From UBA7937 sp034419095 (lineage in GTDB: Bacteria; Chloroflexota; Anaerolineae; UBA7937), in NCBI GenBank assembly GCA_034419095.1, contig DAOULQ010000234.1:1-35004 (forward strand): a stretch of DNA of 35,004 bases, written 5' to 3'. The notes below the pieces were generated by a model, which saw only the letters and a list, made by a program, of their open reading frames with translations, made no database searches and was not told the DNA's origin. A program made the position numbers and the translations under genes. The first letter of the stretch is position 1. Each line of letters starts with the position of its first letter. Below, piece after piece: positions 23,624 to 31,861 of this stretch.

Positions 23624-25648
23624 CTAGGAGGATGCGGTCGCTTTCCCCCCAGGGCCCAGGACTGGCATCCGTTCCAAAGTGGAGAGAAGGTACATCCCTA
23701 CCTCGATCTCGTACTCTCCGGCTGGCGCCTCCGAGGGGATGGGGATATGATAGAAGTCCACCACTATCTCGCCCTTCTCCCACCGAGTAGTGGGGTACGA
23801 GCCCCTCAGGGGCAGGCTGTCATCCTGCCCCCAGAGGGGACCGCCAGTGGCTACGTTGTAAGGGCCCAGGAGGTGGGTGAAAACGGAGTAACTCTCTTCC
23901 ATCTCTCCTAGAGCCTGCCAGTATAGGGTCAGCTCTAGGAGGTCCCCTCGGTGAGGGGAGTCGGTAGAGAGATCGAACCCCAGGAACCGAACCCTCTCCA
24001 GGTCGATAGGGAAGGGGTGTTCTGGCTTCACGACCGGGCCACCTTTGGGGACCCGATAAGCCACAAAGTAGGTCTCCCCGTTTCTGTCTCGGCTTTTGAA
24101 GACCACCTCCCCTTGGGGGAGGTATCTTTGCAGGAGGGGAAGGGAGGTCTCATCCTCGCGGGTGATTATCAGGTAGGTGGTCGCTCTATCGTCGCCGGGC
24201 AGAACTATCCCCTCTCTTCCATCTAGGCTCTTAGCCTTGATACCACCCAGGAGGAAGAGGAGGGTGGGGTGATCGGTGTGTACGGGGGAGAGATAGATCC
24301 GCTCTTGGGGGGGCAGCCCTTTTATGTAGTGGGCCATATCCACCAGCCCTGCATCGAAGGCGTAGAAAAGGTCGTTGCTGGGCCCCCAGATAAAGAAGTA
24401 GTCCCGCGCCGTCGAGACGCCAGAGAAAACCAATCCCACACTCAGCAGGGCGACCAGGCTCCACACCCACCGCCGGCCCAACCGCGCCGCGCCTTGCCAG
24501 ATGGTCCAGCCGCCCAGAGCGCAGAGGAGGGCCAGGGCTGGCGTAGCGCCTATGGCCCTGCCAAAGTGAGGCGCGTGCTCGGTGATGAGCGTGGGTAGAG
24601 TCATCACCCCCAGCCAGATCAGCGGTAGAGCCGACGTCGGACGGCGGAACCCGACTAGCGCCCGTCCTAGCCCGACTAGGAAAAGGAGGGCCAGGAAAGG
24701 GTCCAGGGCCGGGCGACCGGGCAGGTTGCTGCGTGGATTTGCATCGCCCTGCAGAAAGAACATCCTTAACACGCGGGGGAGGTTGTCCCCTAACGCCTGC
24801 CAAGGGCTTTCCGGGGCGCTTTCGCCCCCCATTAGAATCACGCTGGTGGGCCTCTGCAAAAAGTTGGCTGGATGAGTGACAAAGTAGAGACCGAGGGGCG
24901 CGGCGACGATCAGCGCGGCGAGGGCCGTCAAGAGAAAACCGCGTCCGTGACCACGGAGGAATCGGCGCTCCACAACAACGGCGTAGGCGACGAACAGGGC
25001 CGCCAGGATGGGCACGAAATAGCCGGCTTTGTAGGTGTAAAGGCTGCCGCCCAAGGCCAGCCCGGCCAGGGCAAAAGCAGGCCAGCGATCGGTATTCAGC
25101 CCCCGGACCAGGGCGGCAAAGGCCAGGGTGGCGAAGAAGGGCACAAGGATCGGCTCCATGCCGATCCGGCTGAAGCTGAGATGCCAGTAGAGGATAGCCA
25201 GGACCAAGGCGGTGCCCAGCCCCACGATCTGCCCCTGGAAGCCGCCAGGGCTTTTTGGCTCTTCCCCTTGCTCCGGCTGGATTGCCCCACACCACTGAGA
25301 GCGGCGGTTTCGGAAAAGCTCGCGCCCCAGCCACCAGGCCAAGGGCACCGTCAGCACGCCGACGAAGGCTGACGGCAGGCGGATAACCCAGGGCTCCTGG
25401 CCCAGCAGGCCGATGGCGGCGGCCACAAGGTAATGGGCGATCGGTTCCTCGCCCATGTCGCTTTCAAAGAAAATCTGAGGAGGAGCGCCTTCGAGGAGCG
25501 TGCGGGCTATGACGCCTTTGAAGCCTTCGTCAAAGTGGAGGCCAGGCGGCAGATCGGGCAGGCGGTAGAAGCGGAGGGCAGCGGCGATCAGGGTGATGAG
25601 CAGGACGGCACACACTTCCCAGCGGAGAGGAAGGTTCCTTTTTCTCAT
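23624..25648 (-). CDS. GT39-like membrane glycosyltransferase with one C-terminal beta domain (B), 3' end frameshifted
   Basis: 674 residues as read. The N-terminal membrane domain has LHFDEGFKGVIA and SDMGEEPIAHY, paralleling gene A. One beta domain (about 565-660) has LTLYWQALGEMEESYSVFTH and PIPSEAPAGEYEIEVGMYL. The protein ends abruptly GPGGKATASS. Adding one G to a run of six (23645-23650, C on the plus strand) restores ESDRILLGRIWVE and a stop at 23604-23606, which matches the ends of the three paralogues (GDRVFLG, GDRVIL, GDRLLL). So the last codons are frameshifted by mutation, assembly error or slippage. ATG at 25648 overlaps the stop of gene C (ATGA). Confidence 0.87.
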   Translation of the reverse strand: MRKRNLPLRWEVCAVLLITLIAAALRFYRLPDLPPGLHFDEGFKGVIARTLLEGAPPQIFFESDMGEEPIAHYLVAAAIGLLGQEPWVIRLPSAFVGVLTVPLAWWLGRELFRNRRSQWCGAIQPEQGEEPKSPGGFQGQIVGLGTALVLAILYWHLSFSRIGMEPILVPFFATLAFAALVRGLNTDRWPAFALAGLALGGSLYTYKAGYFVPILAALFVAYAVVVERRFLRGHGRGFLLTALAALIVAAPLGLYFVTHPANFLQRPTSVILMGGESAPESPWQALGDNLPRVLRMFFLQGDANPRSNLPGRPALDPFLALLFLVGLGRALVGFRRPTSALPLIWLGVMTLPTLITEHAPHFGRAIGATPALALLCALGGWTIWQGAARLGRRWVWSLVALLSVGLVFSGVSTARDYFFIWGPSNDLFYAFDAGLVDMAHYIKGLPPQERIYLSPVHTDHPTLLFLLGGIKAKSLDGREGIVLPGDDRATTYLIITREDETSLPLLQRYLPQGEVVFKSRDRNGETYFVAYRVPKGGPVVKPEHPFPIDLERVRFLGFDLSTDSPHRGDLLELTLYWQALGEMEESYSVFTHLLGPYNVATGGPLWGQDDSLPLRGSYPTTRWEKGEIVVDFYHIPIPSEAPAGEYEIEVGMYLLSTLERMPVLGPGGKATASS

Positions 25649-27543
25649 GGGGCCACCACCTCGACGGTGCCCAAGAACACCCGGTCGCCCAGGGGCGCAC
25701 CGCTGTCGGGGTCGCGGACGGGCAGGCGCTCAAGGGTTTTCAGGAGGTACATGCCCACTTCGAGGGTGTGCGGGCCGGGCGTGGCGTCGGCGGAGACGGT
25801 CAGGGCATAGTTGTCTTCGACGACTTGGCCGATGGTCCAGCGGTCGGTGGGCAGGCCGCCTCCCTGGGGCTCGCTATCCATCTGCGCCCGGATCTGCTCG
25901 CTGGCGTCCAGCAGGTGGGTAAAGACGGTGTAACGCTCCGCCACCGGCGAGAGAGCCTGCCAGTAGAGGGTTAGGAGTAGCATGTCGCCAGGGGCCACAC
26001 GTTCAGCGCTAAGAGCATAGCCCAGAAGCCGCACCTGATCACCCAGATCGGCGTGCAGTGGGTGCTGGATAGTAGCCTCGGCAGCGGCGGCCGTCATTAC
26101 GTATAGCGACAGATCGGCATCCACCCATCCGCCAAAGTAGGCCTTGCTACCGTGGGTAGCCAGCCAGCGGGAGAGGTAGCCACCAGGGTCGTATTCCGCC
26201 GGGTTTCCAAAGCGGACCAGCCACAGGCGCGGGTGGTTGGCAGCGATGGTAGCCAACTCACGGGCGGTGCGGGGATCCTCCAGTGGATATTCGTAGCGGG
26301 GGAAAAAGTAGGCATCCAGGCCCTCAGGCCGGTAATATTCAAAGAGGGGACGTTGGAGTTGGTTGGCCAGAATGAGACCATCGTCGGGATGGGCGTTGGC
26401 CTCCACGTAGGCCATCATCTGACCGTAGCGGCCCTTGAGATAAGCGGCATCGGTGTAATAGCCGCGCAGACCGTAGCCGCTCCCAACCAGCAGGAGTAGG
26501 GCACCCACGGCGCTCACCGGTCGCCATAGATGGCCCCAGGCCATCACGCCCCACGCCGCCAGGAGGTAGAAGGCGGGGGCCATGAGAAGCAGGTAACGGG
26601 TGTAGAAAAAGGGCATGATGGGGTTGACGGCCCAGGCCAGGAGGAGAGGGAGGGTGAGATAGGCCACGACCAGCCAGGGCTCTGGTTGGTGGCGGCGGAG
26701 CAGGGCCAGGAGGCCGGCGACGATAGTGATCAGAAAGAGGAGGGCGATCACCCACGCGGCAGCGGGCGGGACGGCTAGGCCAGCGTTGAAGGTGGTGAAG
26801 GTCTGCCCTGCGATGCGGAGGGCGGTGCCCAGGTCCCACTCTTCGAAGCGGGCGCTGGCCTTTCCGCTGAGAAAGCCGCTCTGCACGGCGATCCAGGGGA
26901 GATAGGCCAGGGCGATGGTGGCTTGTGCAACCAGCCATGGGCCCAAATCGGACCATCGGCGACGGCAGAGCAGGAAGGGGATGATGACCAGATCCTCGGC
27001 CAGGATGACGAAAAAGCCATAGTAGTGAGTGTAGGCGGCACCGAGGGTGGTAAGGAGGTAGGCCAGCCGCGCTCCGATGGAGTGTGATCTTTGGAAAGCG
27101 CCCATTGCCCAATAGACAGAGGCGGCGGTCAGGAGAGTGACCAAGCCGTACATGCGCGTTTCCTGCGAGTAGTAGATCAGGGCCGGCGAGAGGGCGGCCA
27201 ACAAGGTGGCCAACCCCCCAGTTGCCAGGCCGAAAGCGCGGCGGCCCAGGATGTAGACAATCGGCATCGTCAGGGTGCCAATGACAGCCGAGAGGAAGCG
27301 CACAGCCAGGGGCGATGATCCTACCAGGCGTAGCCAGGGGTAGAGGAGGAGGGGATAGAGTGGCGGGTGAGTGTCTGCACCGCCAGCCACAACTTGGGGC
27401 AGGGGTTGGCTGCTGAGCCAGATGCTAAAAGCCTCATCGCCCCAGATGTCCTGGCGGTCAATAGCATGGAGCCGCAGGCCGAAGGCCAGCAGGATGACGA
27501 GCAGGATCCCAAGATAGAACCGTCGGGCATGCGCTTCAGTCAT
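25645..27543 (-). CDS. GT39-like membrane glycosyltransferase with one C-terminal beta domain (C)
   Basis: 632 residues from ATG 27543; a TTG six codons upstream is rejected because it precedes the likely transcription start. About eleven hydrophobic segments. The first outer loop has IWGDEAFSIWL and then ADTHPPLYPLLLY, the Asp-Glu and D-x-HPP pattern of the second subtype, shared with gene D. The single beta domain (about 515-630) has LLTLYWQALSPVAERYTVFT and ends GDRVFLGTVEVVAP. Stop and the next ATG overlap by 4 nt, so B and C form a coupled operon. Its codon use (GCC, GGC, CGC, CTG rich) looks unlike genes A and D. Confidence 0.87.
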   Translation of the reverse strand: MTEAHARRFYLGILLVILLAFGLRLHAIDRQDIWGDEAFSIWLSSQPLPQVVAGGADTHPPLYPLLLYPWLRLVGSSPLAVRFLSAVIGTLTMPIVYILGRRAFGLATGGLATLLAALSPALIYYSQETRMYGLVTLLTAASVYWAMGAFQRSHSIGARLAYLLTTLGAAYTHYYGFFVILAEDLVIIPFLLCRRRWSDLGPWLVAQATIALAYLPWIAVQSGFLSGKASARFEEWDLGTALRIAGQTFTTFNAGLAVPPAAAWVIALLFLITIVAGLLALLRRHQPEPWLVVAYLTLPLLLAWAVNPIMPFFYTRYLLLMAPAFYLLAAWGVMAWGHLWRPVSAVGALLLLVGSGYGLRGYYTDAAYLKGRYGQMMAYVEANAHPDDGLILANQLQRPLFEYYRPEGLDAYFFPRYEYPLEDPRTARELATIAANHPRLWLVRFGNPAEYDPGGYLSRWLATHGSKAYFGGWVDADLSLYVMTAAAAEATIQHPLHADLGDQVRLLGYALSAERVAPGDMLLLTLYWQALSPVAERYTVFTHLLDASEQIRAQMDSEPQGGGLPTDRWTIGQVVEDNYALTVSADATPGPHTLEVGMYLLKTLERLPVRDPDSGAPLGDRVFLGTVEVVAP

Positions 27544-27549
27544 GGGTTC

Positions 27550-27578
27550 AGTATGGCACAACCCGGGTGTTCTGGCAA
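27550..27578 (-). promoter_or_regulatory. Promoter of the C-B glycosyltransferase operon
   Basis: Minus-strand TTGCCA (27578-27573), 17 nt, CATACT (27555-27550). The ATG is only 6 nt after the -10 box. The promoter lies within a 24-nt block repeated at 28864-28887. Confidence 0.5.
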
Positions 27579-27581
27579 CAG
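27558..27581. repeat. Left copy of an imperfect 24-nt direct repeat
   Basis: Matches 28864-28887 at 21 of 24 positions, with an identical 14-nt core GGTGTTCTGGCAAC. The two copies flank the DUF3800/sRNA segment. Confidence 0.7.
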
Positions 27582-27788
27582 TTTACTAAGCCCACTGTTA
27601 AGGCGCTAGAACCTTAAAATTCCGCCCATTCCCACGATTTCACGAACTATCCCCTGCCAGAGGTGGAAGATCCCGGCGGCGGTGAGAACCGCTGCCTTTT
27701 CGTATCGGGAGGAGGTGGATCAGGGAAGGGCTGGATCAGATGGTGGAGGTGATATGGGATTGATCGCCTCTTATGCAGCGGGGGCCCA
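27582..27788. other. Intergenic stretch left of the sRNA locus
   Basis: About 200 nt. One plus-strand frame is open and ends at 27792, but no start, ribosome site or recognisable family text was found. No gene is called. Confidence 0.4.
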
Positions 27789-27817
27789 TTGACAAAAGTG
27801 CCAAAATATGCTATAGT
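27789..27817 (+). promoter_or_regulatory. Promoter of the candidate sRNA
   Basis: TTGACA (27789-27794), 17-nt spacer, TATAGT (27812-27817). It points toward the 3' end of DUF3800, with no protein gene downstream on this strand. Confidence 0.8.
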
Positions 27818-27822
27818 ATGGG

Positions 27823-27894
27823 TGCAGTCTGATCCCTACCGATGTAGGGGGTAGGACTGCTCCCGCTCCCGGCCCCGCTGGGAGCGTTTCCTTT
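27823..27894 (+). ncRNA. Candidate small RNA, about 70 nt
   Basis: A strong promoter ends 5 nt upstream. The RNA would fold as GCAGTC/GACTGC (27824-27829 with 27855-27860) enclosing CCCTAC-CGAT-GTAGGG (27834-27849), followed by a terminator stem CGCTCCC/GGGAGCG (27864-27870 with 27880-27886) and TTTCCTTT. Promoter, compact fold and terminator fit within about 110 bp, and the RNA ends at the DUF3800 stop codon on the other strand. I found no match to a known RNA family by eye. Confidence 0.6.
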
Positions 27895-28641
27895 CTAGGG
27901 ATATCGTACGATAGCTGGTGGTCCCCCGCGCACCCTGTTGACCTCAAGAAGCAAAGTTGCGTCCAGTTCATCCCAAAGGTCCCCAGGTACTCCTGGCATG
28001 GGATCGACATGTTGGGACCTATGAGCCGCATATGCGTTCCAATCAGCAAGTTGCACGAAGTACGAATCAGCCGAAGAGCGCTCATTTGGATCTTCGAGTA
28101 CCCTGACGATTGGGAATCGCATCGTGCCAGGCCCCCAGTGCGCCCGAATTACATGAAAACGACGCATCTTGCGCATAAGGCGACGTATGAAATAGGTGTG
28201 GCCTTCGTCAGGAAAGATTATCGCACGTTCATCCCTCACACAGAAACGATTAACCCGTTGAAGAGCAAACGTCCATGCGGCGTGGCGGGACTCCCAGCCT
28301 CTTAGCTTCGCCGCTCTTTTTTCAACGGCGACGGCGAAAACCCTGATGGGCAAATCTTGAGCTTGATATTGCATCACTCTATGGTATAAGCTCATTCGCT
28401 GCTGTCTGGACCATCCCAGCGAGTTGAATATCCCCCGACCGTTCTTGAAATGTTTGCCTTTTATCTCGGGTCTTGTTGGAATTCCGTGTCTTCTCCTCAG
28501 GTCGCGCCTGAGTTCGATCAAACTATCGAGGGCCTCTAGCCAGCTGGTCTCATGGACCAAGACACATGCCAAGATAAAGAAGGTCGTCGGGCTACGATCA
28601 AGCCCAGAATCGCCGGATTCGTCAAAGTAAGCCATATACAT
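27895..28641 (-). CDS. DUF3800 protein
   Basis: 248 residues from ATG 28641 (GAGGGC about 10 nt upstream; further in-frame starts at 28656 and 28674 are possible). The N-terminus MYMAYFDESGDSG is the DUF3800 hallmark, with Asp7-Glu8. A second acidic site appears in SSADSYFVQLADWNAYAAHR. The family is thought to have an RNase H-like fold and is often found on mobile or defence-related DNA; activity is unproven. The segment KGKHFKNGRG is also typical. The gene sits in a small island whose codon use looks unlike the adjacent glycosyltransferases and which is bounded by imperfect direct repeats. A candidate sRNA converges on its 3' end. Confidence 0.85.
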   Translation of the reverse strand: MYMAYFDESGDSGLDRSPTTFFILACVLVHETSWLEALDSLIELRRDLRRRHGIPTRPEIKGKHFKNGRGIFNSLGWSRQQRMSLYHRVMQYQAQDLPIRVFAVAVEKRAAKLRGWESRHAAWTFALQRVNRFCVRDERAIIFPDEGHTYFIRRLMRKMRRFHVIRAHWGPGTMRFPIVRVLEDPNERSSADSYFVQLADWNAYAAHRSQHVDPMPGVPGDLWDELDATLLLEVNRVRGGPPAIVRYP

Positions 28642-28679
28642 GCGATCTGCCCTCATCAAGGTTAAGAATCGCAAAGCCT

Positions 28680-28685
28680 ATTATA
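28680..28685 (-). promoter_or_regulatory. -10 box upstream of DUF3800
   Basis: A consensus TATAAT on the minus strand, with a weak -35 (TGGAGA) at 17 nt. The leader to ATG 28641 would be about 32 nt. Confidence 0.5.
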
Positions 28686-28698
28686 GCAGGAAATACCA

Positions 28699-28812
28699 TC
28701 AATCTCCAGCATCTTGGTGATGGTCATCATATCTCTTAGTATCTGTCAACTCCCCAAACAACGGTGCAAACGCCCCCTTCGGCACCACCTCCACGAATCC
28801 CTTGTGCAACAT
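28699..28812 (-). pseudogene. Unrecognised 37-codon ORF or gene remnant
   Basis: ATG at 28812 to TGA at 28699-28701. The text has normal protein character (KGFVEVVPKGAFAPLFGEL, then DTKRYDDHHQDAGD). The frame directly upstream reads SIPIELVGTV and stops two codons before this ATG, as though a longer gene had been broken. No family is recognised. Confidence 0.3.
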
Positions 28813-28863
28813 CACTCACACTGTGCCCACTAACTCAATCGGGATAGACTTTGGTATTAGTTG

Positions 28864-28887
28864 ACAACCTCGGTGTTCTGGCAACTG
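28864..28887. repeat. Right copy of an imperfect 24-nt direct repeat
   Basis: The counterpart of 27558-27581 in the same orientation. Here it lies downstream of glycosyltransferase D and has no gene start next to it, so it looks like a stranded copy of the C-gene promoter block. Confidence 0.7.
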
Positions 28888-28956
28888 CCTTAGTCGCGCC
28901 AACCAAAGGGCCCCGGTGAGGCCAACCGAGGGCGCTTTACCCGCATTGCCACTCTT

Positions 28957-31782
28957 TTAGCGGCCCAGTCGGATGGGCGTTTTCAAGAGGAGCCTATCTC
29001 CTATATGGTTCCCCCCTTGGTCATAGATGGGTAGCCGCACTGAAGTCGAAGCATTGTACATGCCGATCTCGATAAGGTAATCTCCCAGAGGTGCATCCTC
29101 TTTGACGGGTATATCGTATTCATCCACGATGTACTCCCCTTCGATCCAACTGGTGGTGGGGAGGGCCCAGTCGCCGGGAACGCCGTCTTTCTGTCCCCAG
29201 ATGCGATCCTCTTCATCGACGAGGTGAGTGAAGACGGAATAAGAGGTCTCCATTTGAGCCAAAGCCTGCCAGTAGAGGGTGAGGTGCAAACTCTCGCCGG
29301 GATGGCTTTCTAGCGAAACCAGGTCGTAGCCCAAAAAGAGGACGCTATCCCCCATCTGGGCCCGGAGGGGGTGTTGGATGGCTTTGGGCGGCTCAGTGGA
29401 ATGGGCTCTTCCCCCCACTTCGATAGTGGTAAGGGCCACTTCCTCTCGCCAGAAGGGCCAGTGACCGGTGGTCAGGGGTTTTCCGTCCTCCGAGCGTTGG
29501 AGTCCCAAAAGCAGGCGGTAGTGGCCGGGCGGCAGATTGGCCGGTAGCAGCAGTCGATGGGGGTCGCGAAGGAGGTTACCGGTCGGCCACTGACTGGTAG
29601 GGTAGACGGGTGCTTCCTCCTCCTGGGTCCAGCTTTTGCCGCTCTCGTCCTCCAGACGTAAGGAGAGTTTATACTCTTCCATCTCAGTTAAAGCCTGCCA
29701 AAAGAGGGTCACCTCTATCTCCTGGCCGGAGAGGTAAGGGCCCTGGCTCAGGCTATACCCCAAAAGGCGCACTCCTCCTTCGAAGTCGGCCCGCCGACGA
29801 TGCTGGAGGGGGAGCGCCTCGATGGGTGGCTGGCGAGCGGGTAGAACGACTTTCACCTCTCCTAATATCGCTTCCACCCCCAGAGGCTCTCCTAGCGATC
29901 TCACCTCTAGGGGAGGGCTTTCGGGGTCGCTGTAAAGGGAGAGGCGAAGTTGATAGGTGCCGGGAGGGGTTCCGGCGGGCACCAAGAGGCCTTGGCTATC
30001 CCTAAGGGTGGTCCCCAGGGGGAATTGAGAGAAAGGGCGGAGCCCAGCGAGGGGCTCGCTATCGTGACCGGTCCATAGATAGCCGCTCTTGTCTGTCAGA
30101 CGCAAGGACACCCGATACCCCTCTTGGAAATGGGCTACCCTTTGCCAAAGGAGATCTACCCTTATCACCCCCCAGGCGGCTTCCAGCGGTTGGGCAGATA
30201 CCCCGTGGCTTTGGAGAAGCATCAGGCCTCCGAATTCCAGTGGCTGATCGCTGGTGGTGAGAGGGGTTTGGCCGGCGTAGGCGGTAAGTTTCGTGCTCTG
30301 GCTATACCACTCGGCGAGGAAAGGGTAATATCCTCGATTCAAGTACTCCTCTACCTCGTTTTCCAAGATCCTCCCCAATACCTGATGAGTAGGGAACCAG
30401 AGGCGAGGGTGTTGGGAAAGCAGCCCATCTAGCCCCTGGGCCATGAGATCGGGGCGCTCCACCCATCGCTCCTGTGTCACGTCGGTGGCTTCCTTGGGGG
30501 TGAGGTAAAGGGAGGGCAAAGGGGCTCGGTAGTAACTGCGAAAGTAGCCTACCTGCCAAGGGTGGACGGCCACGATCACATCCTCCGGTTGGGCTAGTGC
30601 CTCCAGCCCGGCGATGAGGAGGCGGTAGTCGTCTTCTGCATACCGCTGGATGGTATAGAGGTTGAAGAGGAAGAAGCTGCAAACAGCGATTAAGACCAGC
30701 CCCGCCAAATGTATCCCCCTTCCCTTTAGAGCGGAGAGGCCTAAGGCCACTAAGATATAGAAGGCCGGCGTGGCCAAGAGGAGAAGTCGCTCTATCCCTA
30801 CGGCTCTAAAGGGGAAGCGGAGGTTGATAAGGAACCCCGAAAGCAGGGGAACGAAGAGGTAGAGGAGGAGGAAAAGAACGCCTTGGCCTAGAGCCTCTTC
30901 CTCCTGCTTCGAAGGCTTCCCTCGAGCAGGAAGAAGAGCGCTTCCCACCCCTAGAACAGCCAAAAGCAAAGGGATGATGCCCAACCAAGCCAGATAGTGA
31001 GGTGGGTGTCCTATGCCAAAGGCGGCTAGATGACTTCCCATATAGGTGGCGAAGCCTAGGGGGAGGTCGGCCTCTTTCACTAATTTAGTAGCCACGTAAT
31101 CGATCAATTTGCTCCCCGCGAAGAGGAGCCAAGGGGCATAAAGGAGAAGCCAGATCGCTTGAGCGGTCAGCCATTTGAGGATCAGGGAGCGGTTGTGACG
31201 AGCCAGAATATAAAGCGTCTGGGCTAAGGGGATAAAGGCCGCATAGTATTGAGTGTATACCGCTGCGGTAGTGGTCAATATATAGCCCGCCCAGAGGCTC
31301 ATGGAAAGTTGCCCTTCTCTCAATATCCGCAAGGCGAAAAATGTGGATAGGAGCCCCAGGAAGGTGACCAGGGCGTACATGCGGGCCTCTTGGGAGTAGT
31401 AGATAGGAAAGGGGGCCACAGCCCAAACCAAAGCGGTCAGGAGACCCACCGAGGGGTTAAAGAGGCGGCGGGCCACGAGGAAGATCAGGGGGAGGGAAAG
31501 AACGCTCACCAAGAGGGAGAAGAAGCGGATGGCGAAAGGGCTAGATCCCAGGAGGAATACCCAACTATGGAGAAGTAGATAGTAGAAGGGAGGGTGGATA
31601 TCGATGGCCGTGCGAGCCACCATAGAGGGGATATCGCTAGTGGCGAAATAGACCGTCCACCCTTCGTCCCACCAGAGAGGTTGAAAGTCCAGCCTAGTGA
31701 TGCGGAGGGCGAAGGCCAAAAAGGTGATCAGGGCAAGCCAGTAGGCCAAAGGTACTCTCTCAAAATATCTTCTCATAGGCAT
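28957..31782 (-). CDS. GT39-like membrane glycosyltransferase with three C-terminal beta domains (D)
   Basis: 941 residues from ATG 31782 (ATG 31776, two codons later, is equally possible). The longer frame to 31839 is rejected because a TATAAT lies inside it, 10 nt before this start. About eleven hydrophobic segments; the first outer loop has LWWDEGWTVYF and IDIHPPFYYLLL, like gene C. Three beta domains follow (about 535-660, 685-800 and 825-940 of this reading), the last with LTLYWQALAQMETSYSVFTH. It ends GDRLLLKTPIRLGR. Probably monocistronic. The glycan product cannot be inferred. Confidence 0.87.
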   Translation of the reverse strand: MPMRRYFERVPLAYWLALITFLAFALRITRLDFQPLWWDEGWTVYFATSDIPSMVARTAIDIHPPFYYLLLHSWVFLLGSSPFAIRFFSLLVSVLSLPLIFLVARRLFNPSVGLLTALVWAVAPFPIYYSQEARMYALVTFLGLLSTFFALRILREGQLSMSLWAGYILTTTAAVYTQYYAAFIPLAQTLYILARHNRSLILKWLTAQAIWLLLYAPWLLFAGSKLIDYVATKLVKEADLPLGFATYMGSHLAAFGIGHPPHYLAWLGIIPLLLAVLGVGSALLPARGKPSKQEEEALGQGVLFLLLYLFVPLLSGFLINLRFPFRAVGIERLLLLATPAFYILVALGLSALKGRGIHLAGLVLIAVCSFFLFNLYTIQRYAEDDYRLLIAGLEALAQPEDVIVAVHPWQVGYFRSYYRAPLPSLYLTPKEATDVTQERWVERPDLMAQGLDGLLSQHPRLWFPTHQVLGRILENEVEEYLNRGYYPFLAEWYSQSTKLTAYAGQTPLTTSDQPLEFGGLMLLQSHGVSAQPLEAAWGVIRVDLLWQRVAHFQEGYRVSLRLTDKSGYLWTGHDSEPLAGLRPFSQFPLGTTLRDSQGLLVPAGTPPGTYQLRLSLYSDPESPPLEVRSLGEPLGVEAILGEVKVVLPARQPPIEALPLQHRRRADFEGGVRLLGYSLSQGPYLSGQEIEVTLFWQALTEMEEYKLSLRLEDESGKSWTQEEEAPVYPTSQWPTGNLLRDPHRLLLPANLPPGHYRLLLGLQRSEDGKPLTTGHWPFWREEVALTTIEVGGRAHSTEPPKAIQHPLRAQMGDSVLFLGYDLVSLESHPGESLHLTLYWQALAQMETSYSVFTHLVDEEDRIWGQKDGVPGDWALPTTSWIEGEYIVDEYDIPVKEDAPLGDYLIEIGMYNASTSVRLPIYDQGGNHIGDRLLLKTPIRLGR

Positions 31783-31792
31783 GTCGGGCTGT

Positions 31793-31821
31793 ATTATAAC
31801 ACACGGGGTGTAAGGGAGAAA
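31793..31821 (-). promoter_or_regulatory. Promoter of glycosyltransferase gene D
   Basis: Minus-strand TATAAT (31798-31793), a 17-nt spacer and a weak TTTCTC -35 (31821-31816) that lies within the palindrome at 31814-31837. The start codon is 10 nt after the -10 box. Confidence 0.55.
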
Positions 31822-31837
31822 ACTTGAGTTTTCTCCC
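31814..31837. promoter_or_regulatory. 24-bp palindrome between divergent promoters (candidate operator)
   Basis: GGGAGAAAAC (31814-31823), TTGA, GTTTTCTCCC (31828-31837): a perfect 10-bp inverted repeat. It covers the -35 box of rplI (TTGAGT, 31824-31829) and the predicted -35 of gene D. It has no T-tract outside the stem typical of a terminator, so operator is the better reading. Confidence 0.5.
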
Positions 31838-31852
31838 ATTTTGGTGTATGAT
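31824..31852 (+). promoter_or_regulatory. rplI promoter
   Basis: TTGAGT (31824-31829), 17 nt, TATGAT (31847-31852). The rplI ATG is 9 nt after the -10 box, so the mRNA would be essentially leaderless. Confidence 0.65.
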
Positions 31853-31861
31853 AGTCAAGGT

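Noticed and set aside
24231..25334. A 367-codon open frame on the minus strand in another phase of glycosyltransferase B
   Set aside because: Arg/Pro/Gly-rich translation typical of a GC-rich shadow frame; the overlapping frame has clear GT39 text.
26339..27112. A 257-codon open frame within glycosyltransferase C
   Set aside because: Low-complexity shadow translation; the real frame has membrane helices and family motifs.
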